Assembly (NCBI GenBank): GCA_965247035.1
Contig: CBDFGJ010000001.1
Coordinates: 1,544,548 to 1,608,547, forward strand
Length of the DNA stretch: 64,000 bases
Direction: 5' to 3'
DNA from: Azophilus sp965247035
GTDB lineage: Bacteria > Pseudomonadota > Gammaproteobacteria > Pseudomonadales > Azotimanducaceae
A model generated the notes under the pieces. That model was not told where the DNA came from. It saw nothing but the letters and a program-made list of their open reading frames with translations, and made no database searches. Position numbers and translations under genes: made by a program. This document shows positions 32,401 to 37,444 of the stretch, piece after piece; positions within the stretch are counted from its first letter, which is position 1, and every line of letters begins with the position of its first letter.

Positions 32401-33131
32401 GGGTCGTGGAAAAAGAAGTGCTCCACCAGGCTCAGATCCGCTGGGTTGCCCGTCTCGTCGGTAATACTGCCGCCATTCAACCGCAACGCATTCGCGCCGA
32501 TGCTGATGCCGTCGGTTTCGTCTCCGGATTGTATGGTGTAGTTGAAAAGCAGGCGTGATGTCGTTGCAGAAGTAGGATTTGCATGCCGCATCTGGACGGT
32601 GCCGCTGTCAAGACCCAACTCCAGAATCGGACTGCCCCTCACCGTCACCGGCAGGGCAAAGATTATCTCCATCTGAATTACTTCGCCCCAGGTGTAGAGG
32701 GAGTCAGTGCCGAGTCTGTTCAGTGCCGATACTTTTGCACCAGAGCGCACCTCAAGGTCGAAGGTCGTGGTGGCGTAGAAGCGTAAACGGGGAAACCCAG
32801 CCTCTACCCGGTAGGTCAATCGGGTTGTCCCCACCTCGGTCGGTGTGCCGTATAGCCTGCGAGAACCTGCGTCGAAGTCCATCCCCGGCGGTAGCGGGCT
32901 GAGGGTGTAAGCCGAGCGAAAGAATGCTATGTCCCCAGTCGCCTCTGGCAGGGTAAGAGAGAAAGACTCACCCACGTGGGCGCTCCGAAAGTTCTCTGGC
33001 GGCGAGAGGGATACTGCGTCAGGGTCCAGTGCCGGTTTTTGGTGCAGTTGCGCCTGGGCAATGCCTGCCAGCAACGCCAGAGCAACGGCAAATAACACAC
33101 CCGGCAGAAGGTGTCTCTTCCGGCTTGTCAT
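14424..33131 (-). CDS. Giant repeat-built autotransporter (about 6,235 aa)
   Basis: One uninterrupted 18.7-kb frame. The ATG at 33129-33131 is chosen because it opens a signal peptide (MTSRKRHLLPGVLFAVALAL…, cleavage after AQA); a longer frame from GTG 33311 adds 60 residues without better support. Rough residues: 28-130 an Ig-like start; 130-1180 about eight ~130-150-aa SwmB-like repeats with GDLDEDGISIGADAL motifs; 1180-2030 about ten putative-Ig (He_PIG-like) repeats with GLVFDANTRTLSGTP; 2030-3000 more SwmB-like repeats; 3000-5745 an HYR/DUF5011 array in 233-aa units; 5750-5860 a helical linker; 5860-6235 an autotransporter beta-barrel ending GTITF. The terminal Phe fits BAM-dependent insertion. 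Likely a very long surface adhesin (inference). No frameshift seen. A paralogue lies upstream on the same strand. Confidence 0.93.
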   Translation of the reverse strand: MTSRKRHLLPGVLFAVALALLAGIAQAQLHQKPALDPDAVSLSPPENFRSAHVGESFSLTLPEATGDIAFFRSAYTLSPLPPGMDFDAGSRRLYGTPTEVGTTRLTYRVEAGFPRLRFYATTTFDLEVRSGAKVSALNRLGTDSLYTWGEVIQMEIIFALPVTVRGSPILELGLDSGTVQMRHANPTSATTSRLLFNYTIQSGDETDGISIGANALRLNGGSITDETGNPADLSLVEHFFFHDPRYNVDGRVRVTNLAFTTRAPTHLADSVPASYLADEDIKVRVDFGQPVTVTGSPSLRLDIGTRRVRARYDARVHNTNNRSVGFVYNVQPGDLDEDGISIAADALASVGTDTITDAAGNPTDDSSLAEHAIRNDPAQMVDAVRPRVAEVNIISRPANGDTYREGETIQLRVAFDEALLAFPGTFQAFQPITLSSGRVMAEGMRNPQTHTYNNAEYHTITEVIFHYTVQADDYDADGISYFGTPRGGGNIFSVGRARYYDITTNSLLTDITDLIITNDGMHKVDGGGPRVTRLQIASRPDKYHTYLEGEEIKITLTFNQLLVGDLDNLRLTLNLDSGAVVSQSTSVASFGGRGIVGFTFIVQNGDLDEDGISIGADALSLTSGSVTNRAGKSLILTLAEHTVTNNPSHKVDATPPGVTNVTFTTRPPTRLADSAPRSYPAAEDIKVRVDFGQPVTITGLPGLRLDMGARRVMAHYDAREHRADNRSVGFIYSVQPGDLDEDGISIAADALASVGTDTITDAVGHPTDATSLADHVIRNDPAQTVDAVRPRVTEVSIISSPAYGDTYLEGETIQLRVAFSEDLLIHPPAFQAFQPITLGSGQVRAEGMISPQAHTYNNAEYHTITEVVFHYTVQADDYDADGISYFGTPQSGSNSFSVGTTRYYDATGNVLFRDITDLIITNDGMHKVEGGGPRVANLGIVSRPATGDTYLGGEEIRVTLTFSQRLVGDVDNLQMTLNLDSGAAVSQSPRVSIFNSRGIVAFSYIVQDGDLNEDGVSIGADALSLTSGSVTNQAGRPLILSLAEHTITNHPDHKVDAVAPKVTDLRIISTPAQGEVYGLGEMIRVRLTLDQPVTPSGSPILSVPLLIGDATRELIFDKFRSPVSVIEAAYQVQDGDLDEDGISIGEGGLKVTGGSLTDAAGNPLRLSLEGHTITNAPAHQVSAMPRFMDVDSVPDQTYTVGQSVSLALPQAIGGVAPLRYDLTGNIPSGLVFDANTRTLSGTPSAPMAATELRLMVTDTVPSAAFLTPFHVTVVAAPSFGDARIDDQIYTVTKTIPRLILPEATSALDLTYSLAPLPAGLAFDPATRTLSGTPTTPAAITELELTATDINGISTPLGFLVTIAERPTFGDTSITDLTLTEGMPPIDILLPAATGVAPLIYILGAPNPDALEPIGLSFGQTTRRLTGAPIRTTEIAMTYTAVDNNAAVATTPLTFSLSVAPPLRFVPSTIPDQTFTVGRPVLLTLSDTSGGYGDKQYTLNEDALPGWLGYDRTTHTLSGTPPAVAEAIPLRWQVRDVNRAMDTLEFSISVVEPPSFAGIRVDDQIYTATAAIPGLALPAPQHGAMPLSYTLLPVPAGLAVNRATRTLSGTPSTPAAATELEWSATDSNGASDSLRFQVRVAKPPRFVAEVEDMLIRASRYTEPMILPLAEHGHGDLTYNLQEKRGEQIRELPENVRFDPASRELSIRLRLGVYVLVYTATDANGAVASQEFTVEATSPQFAGARFYTFDRGVPITPVVLPLATGGIGELTYAFQAPSHGISYDATTRTLFGTPTTTTADHPGAYLSYLYTAEDEVGGGGIMAIRVRVRENGGFPPYVPMYFDPPLSGDLLITRGIAFELILPPPQGGTGANPAFNYSTHFESLPPGIQFDRNTRRLHGSAVQVTTGRGYSFRYTVSDLGTGALSERINAYLTIKVVQPPSFAEPLRLSLRQNELLPVAPIGPIKLPAARDGAPPIVYTLEGDLPPGLAFDPGSRALSGRPTEDGVSTLTYTATDANGASVSGDFVFTVVDTVAPEVTGVSIISTPNQGDIYLLGEQIRMRLDFNEPVMADVSPKPILSLNLRIGTETTAMSFPFPADSNEPIMSVEGSYTVQEGDLDENGVSNTHALFIAGLHTDLTDAAGNSLFLGGIANPDQPKHKVDGVVPKVSFVLVTPSPDNHNTYALGEEIKVVLAFDSHLPVLQGQLSMQYTLDSGLVTARNSRKHGIAGHGLALNFSYVVQSGDLDKNGFSLGANALRLVPEESVTDESGNPVNLSLADFAFTDDPDYQVDGVGPEVTAVTITSTPRLFGHYRTGERITLRVDFDESVTIIDDAPVLHMSLGDDNRRVAMEYTALQPDDTSLLFGYTVQTGDEDNNGVGIGADALRVTSGMVTDIVGNPADLSLTAQAFSNDPLHKVDGVGPRVTGVRILSPQDDNPDPNTFKLGDYIRVLVILDSDPHGDATALRLVLGMDSGEVILQGRVSLLSLNTPRQILFRHTVQLGDLDENGVSIGTDALSLVDGGSVTDELDNPADLSLAHVAFTDDPTRKVDGVPPDLVAPAAQTFEPTGVQTALDSSDYGSATPTDDTATITDDAPDVFPLGDTIITWTATDPAGNEVTATQVVTVVDATPPEVTGVSIISTPNDHKYYGLGDEIEVEVLFSESIGGDKENLSLTLTLASGPVIAQNKVQENDSRALFTYTVQAGDAGSTGISIGANALSLTSGSLADAVGNAANLDLTQFAFENDSEHRVDGVVPEVKSATITSRPQDGDTYLAGEQIVVTVVFTEPVLHGDVHDLRLKLNLGGTEVITPADGRLGLSTFKIIYYTVQNGDYDPNGISFSALHLVEGGSAADPADNPLTLVFPASAAVADQPEHKVDAVAPQVTAVTITSTPRLFGYYHIGERITLRVDFNEPVTVVDDAPVLWLSLGDDDSRVAMEYAAVQPDDTSLLFGYTVQAGDEDNNGVGIGADALMVTSGMVTDSIGNPANLSLTEYAISDDPLHKVDGVPPDIAAPAAQTFEATATLTPLGRAEYGIATSTDGDITDDAPEDFPVGDTIITWTATDTNDLISTAEQTIRIADTTKPDITAPANVSTEATGPTTSVTVGQAAATDLADNALKITRSPETNDFAVGEHTITWKATDASGNEETDTQAIAIADTTAPEITLTGAEEQTIEFGEGYAELKATATDLVDGDLTGSIAIAGTVNTDRVGDYSVTYDVSDAAGNAAVRKTRRVIVEDTMKPGITVPELYTTEATATLTPLGRAEYGIATSTDGDITDDAPEDFPVGDTIITWTATDTNDLISTAEQTIRIIDTTDPMITAPADVSTEATGPTTPVTVGQAAATDLADNALKITRSPETNNFAVGEHTITWKATDASGNEETDTQAITIADTTAPEITLTGAEEQTIEFGEGYAELKATATDLVDGDLTGSIAIAGTVDTSAVGQYTVTYDVSDAAGNAAVRKTRRVIVEDTMKPGITVPELYTTEATATLTPLGRAEYGIATSTDGDITDDAPEDFPVGDTIITWTATDTNDLISTAEQTIRIADTTKPVITAPANVSTEATGPTTPVTVGQAAATDLADNALKITRSPETNNFAVGEHTITWKATDASGNEETDTQTITIADTTAPEITLTGTNPQTIEFGEGYAELKATATDLVDGDLTGSIAIAGTVNTSAVGQYTVTYDVSDAAGNAAVRKTRRVIVEDTMKPGITVPELYTTEATATLTPLGRAEYGIATSTDGDITDDAPEDFPVGDTIITWTATDTNDLISTAEQTIRIADTTKPDITAPANVSTEATGPTTSVTVGQAAATDLADNALKITRSPETNDFAVGEHTITWKATDASGNEETDTQAIAIADTTAPEITLTGAEEQTIEFGEGYAELKATATDLVDGDLTGSIAIAGTVNTDRVGDYSVTYDVSDAAGNAAERKTRRVIVEDTMKPGITVPELYTTEATATLTPLGRAEYGIATSTDGDITDDAPEDFPVGDTIITWTATDTNDLISTAEQTIRIIDTTDPMITAPADVSTEATGPTTPVTVGQAAATDLADNALKITRSPETNNFAVGEHAITWKATDASGNEETDTQAITIADTTAPEITLTGAEEQTIEFGEGYAELKATATDLVDGDLTGSIAIAGTVDTSAVGQYTVTYDVSDAAGNAAVRKTRRVIVEDTMKPGITVPELYTTEATATLTPLGRAEYGIATSTDGDITDDAPEDFPVGDTIITWTATDANNLTSAAEQTIRITDATKPDITAPANVSKEATGPTTPVDAGQATATDLADQAPGITRSPETNDFAVGNHVITWKATDASGNEATAEQTITITDNIAPVITLLKDTVDDNRVALGTAYTEHGATATDLVDDDSELTGRIAIDSTNVDTDRGGVYTITYDVSDAKGNAAATVTRTVRVIVIAARIAPDSIPPTIIAPADVVSEATGPTTPVDVGQATATDLTDPAPDITRSPETNDFAVGNHVITWKATDASGNEATDEQTIRIADTTKPVITAPANVSTEATGPTTPVTVGQAAATDLADNALKITRSPETNNFAVGEHTITWKATDASGNEETDTQTITIADTTAPEITLTGTNPQTIEFGEGYAELKATAIDLVDGDLTGSIAIAGTVDTSAVGQYTVTYDVSDAAGNAAVRKTRRVIVEDTMKPGITVPEPYATEATATLTPLGRAEYGIATSTDGDITDDAPEDFPVGDTIITWTATDANDLISTAEQTITITDTTKPDITAPANVSTEATGPTTSVTVGQAAATDLADQAPEVTRSPETNDFAVGEHAITWKATDASGNEETDTQTITIADTTAPEITLTGAEEQTIEFGDGYAELKATATDLVDGDLTGSIAIAGTVNTDRVGQYTVTYDVSDTAGNAAVRKTRTVIVEDTMKPGITVPEPYATEATATLTPLGRDEYGIATSTDGDITDDAPATFPVGDTIITWTATDANDLISTAEQTITIADTTKPDITAPANVSTEATGPTTSVTVGQAAATDLADQAPEVTRSPETNNFAVGEHAITWKATDASGNEETDTQTIAIADTTAPEITLTGAEEQTIEFGDGYAELKATATDLVDGDLTGSIAIAGTVNTDRVGQYTVTYDVSDTAGNAAVQKTRTVIVEDTMKPGITAPGLYTTEATATLTPLGRDEYGIATSTDGDITDDAPATFPVGDTIITWTATDSNHLSSSAEQTITVVDTTKPIITLLKDTTDDNTVELGTAYTEHRATATDLMDDDSTLTGRIDINSDNVDTSTVGTYTVTYDVSDTNGNPAEQKTRRVMVTAARIAPDNIPPTIIAPADVVSEATGPTTPIDVGQATATDLTDPAPDITRSPETNNFAVGNHIITWKATDASGNEATDEQTIRIIDTTKPVITLLKDTVDDNPVERGTTYAEHGATATDLVDDDTELTGRIAIDSSAVNINRVGDYSVTYDVSDAKGNAADTVTRTVRVTDTTAPDITAPAAYTTEATAPRTPLDSSDYGTATSSDPEAEITSNAPATFPVGTTTIIWAATDTSGNQLTATQIITVVDTTKPIITLLGANPQIVEFSTEYTELGVRATDLVDDDTELTRRIVIAGIVNTAQVGTYEVICDVSDTAGNPADTVTRRVIVEDTIPPDIVAPLAQTFEATAIMTPLDRSDYGTATSTEDTAVITNNAAETFPMGETMITWTATDANELSSSAQQMITVMDTTPPNITLLGDNPLTLEVGGRYIEPGATAVDDMAGDLTDSIVIDATDLDTNQVGTHTVTYTVADPMGNEAQESRSVRVLAGPDFADLNRMILSEVARAMADQNVHAIAQRLKQAGGKTARIASLGGQSSLEGIIAAQGQAISDDQFNIKRFLADSDFVLPLGISEDASDGASDNTSEGVSEEASRLTFWGSGDYRSISDSDQLTWDGDLFSLHLGLDTQVGANLIAGVSLSWNQVALDYSNYTSTQTPDRAGRTATSGDYALEMASIHPYVGWNLGRLDLWATLGYGEGELDITDDEAPLARHLSSDLNLQTLALGASGPLLAADNLRVKAEALRTELEVVGNEQLAALSLDVSRLRMTLEATGNWSLDSGAQLDLILEGGLRYDGGAGKTGSGTEMGGGLRYVHAAKDLTLEAKARSLANYKGGIEEWGLSGLIKFQGSADGRGPFFSLMPAYGEATSSNLQQLWRQGLRLEDGDTERPDYAPSLDLRFGYGMTAPGGRGLLTPYSEMTFGDSSDTYRLGLIWQFNPLDVKLVTERREGLDATAHDILLEGTITF
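15900..24110 (-). repeat. Higher-order tandem array of 699-bp HYR/DUF5011 units (first giant gene)
   Basis: The coding array repeats about every 699 bp (233 codons). For example, equivalent positions recur at 18567 and 19266, and at 21526 and 22225. Each unit holds an HYR-like domain (TAPANVSTEATGPTT…ITWKATDASGNEETDTQ), a DUF5011-like domain (APEITLTGAEEQTIEFGEGY…VTYDVSDAAGNAAVRKTR) and a second HYR-like domain (GITVPELYTTEATATLTPLG…). Units are almost identical at DNA level including silent positions. The ends of the array carry more diverged units. Confidence 0.9.
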
Positions 33132-33440
33132 TGTCGGGCGTGATTTGTCCGATACCCGACATCCAATGCCCGGAATCGGGGGGACGATTGACAAAGGCAA
33201 GGAGCGCGTAACCGCGCACAACACGGACATAATGCGGCGCAGCAGAGACGCTACGCGCAACATCCGGCCACTATCTTGAACGTCATGAGGGGACATGACG
33301 ATGGTTAACACCTTCCCGTTCCTTCGATAGGCAGCATTATGAAAAATTCCGCAAACTGCGTTGCGTCTTCGCTACCCGCAGATACTCAAACCACCTATTT
33401 ATAGCCCATTATTTGTATCAATGATAGCACCAAAATCAAG
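33132..33440 (-). promoter_or_regulatory. 5' leader/promoter region of the first giant gene
   Basis: No gene is seen here beyond an N-terminal extension of the giant frame (to GTG 33311). An AT-rich block at about 33397-33440 contains minus-strand TATAAAT (33397-33403) and TTGATA (33416-33421), but at only 12-bp spacing, so a specific promoter is not claimed. The 112-bp repeats begin immediately upstream. Confidence 0.3.
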
Positions 33441-34003
33441 ACTGCCACCCCTGATCTATCTGACACATAAGACTATAAGTTATTGATATTATATAGAATC
33501 CGCACGCCCGGAAATCGAGATGCTTTATTTTCATGTCGGCTTCCTTTTTAAGGCTGTCATATCTGATCTATCTGACACATAAGACTATAAGTTATTGATA
33601 TTATATAGAATCCGCACGCCCGGAAACCGAGATGCTTTATTTTCATGTCGGCTTCCTTTTTAAGGCTGTCATATCTGGTCTATCTGACACATAAAAATTA
33701 TAAACTATTGATATTCTTATAGAATCCGCACGCCCGGAAACCGAGATGCTTTATTTTCATGTCGGCTTCCTTTTTAAGGCTGCCATATCTGGTCTATCTG
33801 ACACATAAAAATTATAAACTATTGATATTATTATAGAATCCGCACGCCCGGAAACCGAGGTGCTTTATTTTCATGTCGACTTCCTTTTTAAGGCCGCCAT
33901 ATCTGATCTATCTGACACATAAGACTATAAGTTGTTGATGTTATATAGAATCCGCACGCCCGGAAACCGAGATGCTTTATTTTCATGTCGGCTTCCTTTT
34001 TTT
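33441..34003. repeat. Five direct 112-114 bp repeats upstream of the giant gene
   Basis: Copies begin at about 33452, 33564, 33676, 33790 and 33904 (spacings 112, 112, 114, 114). Each has TCTATCTGACACATAA, an AT-rich core, GAATCCGCACGCCCGG and an imperfect inverted repeat CCGAGATG…CATGTCGG. On the minus strand each unit has AAAAAGGAAG five bases before an ATG opening a 20-34-codon frame that starts MKIKHLGFRACGF (D for G in one copy). There are no unique spacers, so this is not a CRISPR array. The repeats read in the same direction as the giant gene. Confidence 0.88.
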
Positions 34004-34192
34004 TGCCTGTCATCCTCGCCGAAGGCGGGGGTCCAGAGGAACGAAGGCAAATCACCTTGGCATCCCCGCTAAACATCAACAGGGGTCGGGAGGTGAAAAA
34101 GGATAACGGCCTCGCCGCTCTGGATTGCCGCCATTGGTCAGGCCGGGGGCGAGCATGTAGAATGCCCCGCCGGTATCAACCGAATAACAGGT

Positions 34193-35074
34193 TTGTCAAT
34201 AGTGAGCGAAAAAACGGTCAACAGCACTACCGAGGGCCTGAAAAAGGCGGTTGAACGTATTGATTCCGGGTGGCTGACTTCCAAGGCGCAAACCAAGAAG
34301 TCGGTGATAGAGCCGATTCTGCGCGACCTGGGTTGGGGCGACCATGACCCGCGTGAAGTTGTACTGGAGTACTCGCCTCTTCATTCCGCTACGGGCAGGG
34401 TGGATTACGCGCTGCGCGGGCCGGAGAAGAAGCCTCTGGTTTTTGTCGAAGCCAAGAAACTGGGCAGCGCCGACGAGAGAGGTGAAGAGCAGTTATTCCC
34501 TTACGCCTAGGAGCAGGGAGTTCCCCTGCTGATTCTTACCGATGGCAAGATCTGGAGCTTTTATTTGTCCATGGAGGCAGGGGACTATTCCGACCGCTGT
34601 TTTTATCAGACCGTGTTGACCACAAACAACAAAGTTGCGGAACAGGCCGGGAGTTTTGTGGATTATCTCGACAAGACCCGTGTGTTGTCCGGTGAAGCGA
34701 CGAAAGCCGCACGGGAGCAACTCGGCCGTGACCGCCAGGGGCAGGACGAAACGGGCCATGCCCAAAGTGTGGCGCACCTTGCTGGAAGGGCCGGGTCTGC
34801 GCAGTTTGTTGGCCTCTGCTGTAGAAAGCGAATGTGGCGCACAACCGGTTCAGAGCGACCTGGATGACTTTCTGAGACAGCAGTTACAAGCATCCCCGCC
34901 ACCGCAACCAGCATCACGGCAACCCGCTACCAGCTTCGCAAGGTCAAACAATACAGCGCCAGCGGTCGCGGGGGCTCCCTCTGATGGAAAAATTTTCGGC
35001 TATATACTTAACGGCCAGTTAAATAAGCCCGGTTCAAGCAGGCAAACTCTTGCTGAAAGTTTGAGCTATTGTCA
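34193..35074 (+). pseudogene. HsdR-N-domain (type I restriction-like) protein, broken
   Basis: The start is TTG 34193 or GTG 34202. The N-terminal domain reads TSKAQTKKSVIEPILRDLGW… and …GRVDYALRGPEKKPLVFVEAKKLG, with D71, E86 and K88 forming a D…E-x-K nuclease-like core of the HSDR_N type. An in-frame TAG at 34508-34510 interrupts it after LFPYA; the same frame continues EQGVPLLILTDGKIWSFYLS. A frameshift near 34765 leads into MPKVWRTLLEGPGLRSLLAS…, matching the usual continuation of these stand-alone HsdR-N proteins. A short terminal domain starts IFGYILNGQ and the frame ends close to the IS end. It resembles a stand-alone nuclease-domain protein, not a full HsdR. Non-functional unless the TAG is read through. 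Confidence 0.75.
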
Positions 35075-36419
35075 AATCTGGTGTCTGACGACATGACTAT
35101 GCGGCGCCCCTGTTGACCTCAGTCTGCTCAACCCCGTCTTTAAACTTCACTCCTTCAATCACCTTCGCCAAGTGCTTGAAGCCCCTCAACTTCCTCCAAT
35201 TCATCTCTGCGCATTCGCCCATCTTGAAGATCATTGCCAGCATGGTCTTCCGGGTCACACATCCCTTCGCCTGTTTTGTTCGATGGCGGATCGTGGCGAA
35301 GCTCGACTCGATCACATTCGTCGTCCGGATGTGCGTCCAGCGTTCTGCAGGGAAGTCATAAAACGCCAGTAAGCTCTCCCGGTCTTTCCGCAAGCACTCA
35401 GCCGCTTTAGGGCACTTCGCCTCAAAGCGCCTCACAAAGCCGTCAAAGGCCGCCTCAGCGTGCCGCCATCCAGGTGTCCTTTTGCCCTTCCTTGGCCTTC
35501 TCCTGCACGCCCTTCGGCAAGTGGTTCAGCACGTTTTGGCTCTTATGCATCCAGCAACGCTGGGTCGCCGTTGCAGGATGCACCTCGTCAATTGCAGCCC
35601 AAAATCCCAGCGCGCCATCACCGATAGCCAACTTCGGGGGCTTCGTCACACCGCGCTGCTTGAGCGATAACAGCACCTCGCACCAACTCCGCTTCGACTC
35701 CCGCACGCCATCCTCCATCGCCAGAAAGCGCTTCCCGCCGCGGCTATTCACACCAATGACCACCAGGCAGCACAACTTGCCATCATCGCCCCGTAGGCCG
35801 CTGTAGATGCCATCCGCCCAGATATACACCCAATCATCAGCCAACGATCTTTGCCGCCAGCGCGTACTCCACTTCCCACCGCTTCTTCAGGCGGCCCACC
35901 ACATTGGCTGATAAGCCCTTCGCCTCCGGTCCAGCAATCGCTTCCAATGCAGACTGCATTTGACCTGTGGACGCACCCTTCAAATACAACCACGGAATGG
36001 CCGCTTCCAGGCTGGCGGTCTTCCTGATGTACGGGGCACCAGTGAAGACTGAAAGCTCACCGGGGCACCCTCGCGACTCCTCACCTTGGGCACCTGAACC
36101 GCTATCTTGCCTATACCGGTCAGTAGATCTCTCTTCGGCTGGCAGCCATTGCGGACGACCCGTTGGTGACCGCCAGGGGTCTTCTCCCGTTCGTACTGCG
36201 ACAACAGCTCGGCAACCTCAGCCCTGATCGCTTGATCAAGCAGTTGCCTGGCACCTTCCCGCAGCACGGGGGCCAATAGGCCTTTCTCCTCTGGCAATGC
36301 CAGATCAAGCACATTATTGTTTGTCGTGTGTGGCGTGCTCCTTGTTGTTTATAAATCAGTCTCAAAACCGATTTCAACAAGACACGCCGCATATTTCAAA
36401 TTTCTTCAAACACCAGATT
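35075..36419 (-). mobile_element. IS256-family insertion sequence, ~1,345 bp
   Basis: The two ends form imperfect inverted repeats: AATCTGGTGTCTGACGAC… at 35075, and on the opposite strand AATCTGGTGTTTGAAGAA… ending at 36419. Both then run into TATGCGGCG. Length and the transposase type fit IS256. The 8-9 bp outside each end (…TATTGTCA and CGGGTATG…) do not match, so no target duplication is visible. A 314-bp piece of a second copy lies at the left edge of the window. Confidence 0.82.
35097..36312 (-). pseudogene. IS256-family transposase with three frameshifts
   Basis: Mutator/IS256-type DDE transposase read in four pieces: VLDLALPEEKGLLAPVLREG… (GTG 36312); then, after a shift near 36030, IRKTASLEAAIPWLYLKG…; after a shift near 35850, LADDWVYIWADGIYSGLRGD…; after a shift near 35455, AEAAFDGFVRRFEAKCPKAA… to 35097. 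Catalytic candidates are visible: D in IWADGIYS, D in AIGDGALGFW and E in TTNVIESSFATIRHR. The break near 35850 is shared with the left fragment (near position 155), so it predates the divergence of the two copies. Non-autonomous. Confidence 0.85.
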
Positions 36420-36517
36420 CGGGTATGACTCCCGCCTTCCATATACCGGCCTGGCGGGGCCTACAATACCCGCGGTCATCCATTTATACTGCACACCGAA
36501 TTAACAGAGGGAAAGAC

Positions 36518-37357
36518 ATGTCCGAGAGTTCTGCTTACACGCCACCGGAAGTATGGAAGTGGGAATCCGAAAGTGGCGGCAGGTTCGCCAAGATCAATCG
36601 ACCCATCGCCGGCTCGACCCATGACAAGGACTTGCCGGCAGGCGAGCATCCGTTACAGCTTCATTCCCTGGCGACGCCCAACGGCGTCAAGGTGACGGTG
36701 TTGCTGGAAGAGTTGCTGGAGCTTGGCAAGGACGCAGAATATGACGCCTACCTGATCAACATAGGCGAGGGTGAACAGTTCAGCAGCGGCTTTGTGGCGA
36801 TCAATCCCAACTCGAAAATTCCCGCCCTGCTGGACAGGGGAACCACGCCCCCGACCCGGGTTTTTGAATCAGGGGCGATCCTGGTGTACCTGGCGGAGAA
36901 GTTTGGCGCCTTTCTGCCAACCGAACCTTCCGTGCGGGCGGAGTGCATGTCCTGGCTGTTCTGGCAGATGGGCAGCGCGCCATACCTGGGGGGTGGCTTC
37001 GGCCATTTTTACGCCTATGCCCCGGAAAGGTGGCAGTACCCGATTGATCGTTATACGATGGAGGTCAAGCGCCAACTGGATGTACTCGACCACAACCTGT
37101 CCGAACGCCGTTACCTGTGCGGAGATGAATACACCATCGCCGATATGGCCAACTACGCCTGGTATGGTGCTCTGGTGCTGCATAATATCTATGGTGCGGC
37201 TAAATTTCTGGCGGTGGACACCTATTCCCATGTCGCCCGCTGGGCCGGGGAAATAGAGGAAAGGCCCGCAGTACAAAGGGGCAGGCGGGTCAACCGGACC
37301 TGGGGCCCGGAGGAATTGCAGGTACGGGAGCGGCATGGCGCCGGGGACTTCCGATAG
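36518..37357 (+). CDS. yghU: Glutathione S-transferase, YghU type
   Basis: 279-aa glutathione transferase/disulfide-bond oxidoreductase. The N-terminal WKWE…ESGGRFAKINRPIAG extension is diagnostic of YghU. A thioredoxin-like domain follows with the TPNGVKVTVLLEEL segment (T53, N55), where YghU binds glutathione, and with ESGAILVYLAEKF. The helical C-terminal domain has YLCGDEYTIADMANYAWYG. Length matches YghU (about 288 aa). The start is ATG 36518, with AGAGGGA just upstream; the open frame extends back into IS sequence, which is ignored. It stands alone 100 bp downstream of the IS end, so its native promoter may have been altered by the insertion. Confidence 0.92.
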   Translation: MSESSAYTPPEVWKWESESGGRFAKINRPIAGSTHDKDLPAGEHPLQLHSLATPNGVKVTVLLEELLELGKDAEYDAYLINIGEGEQFSSGFVAINPNSKIPALLDRGTTPPTRVFESGAILVYLAEKFGAFLPTEPSVRAECMSWLFWQMGSAPYLGGGFGHFYAYAPERWQYPIDRYTMEVKRQLDVLDHNLSERRYLCGDEYTIADMANYAWYGALVLHNIYGAAKFLAVDTYSHVARWAGEIEERPAVQRGRRVNRTWGPEELQVRERHGAGDFR

Positions 37358-37444
37358 ATATTACTTGTCGAAAGGTAAACAAGTCCGGGATAAACTGGCA
37401 TAAAGCGATATGTGGAAAGCAGGTCACCTGCGGAGGAATTGAAT

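Noticed and set aside
33132..33311. 60-residue N-terminal extension of the first giant protein from GTG 33311
   Set aside because: It would place the evident signal peptide internally; the ATG at 33131 opens directly with a normal signal sequence.
33441..34003. CRISPR array
   Set aside because: The whole 112-114 bp unit repeats with no variable spacers, and no cas genes are present.
36317..36517. N-terminal extension of the YghU protein
   Set aside because: The extra frame runs back into the IS256 end; the ATG at 36518 with a good ribosome-binding site gives the normal YghU N-terminus.
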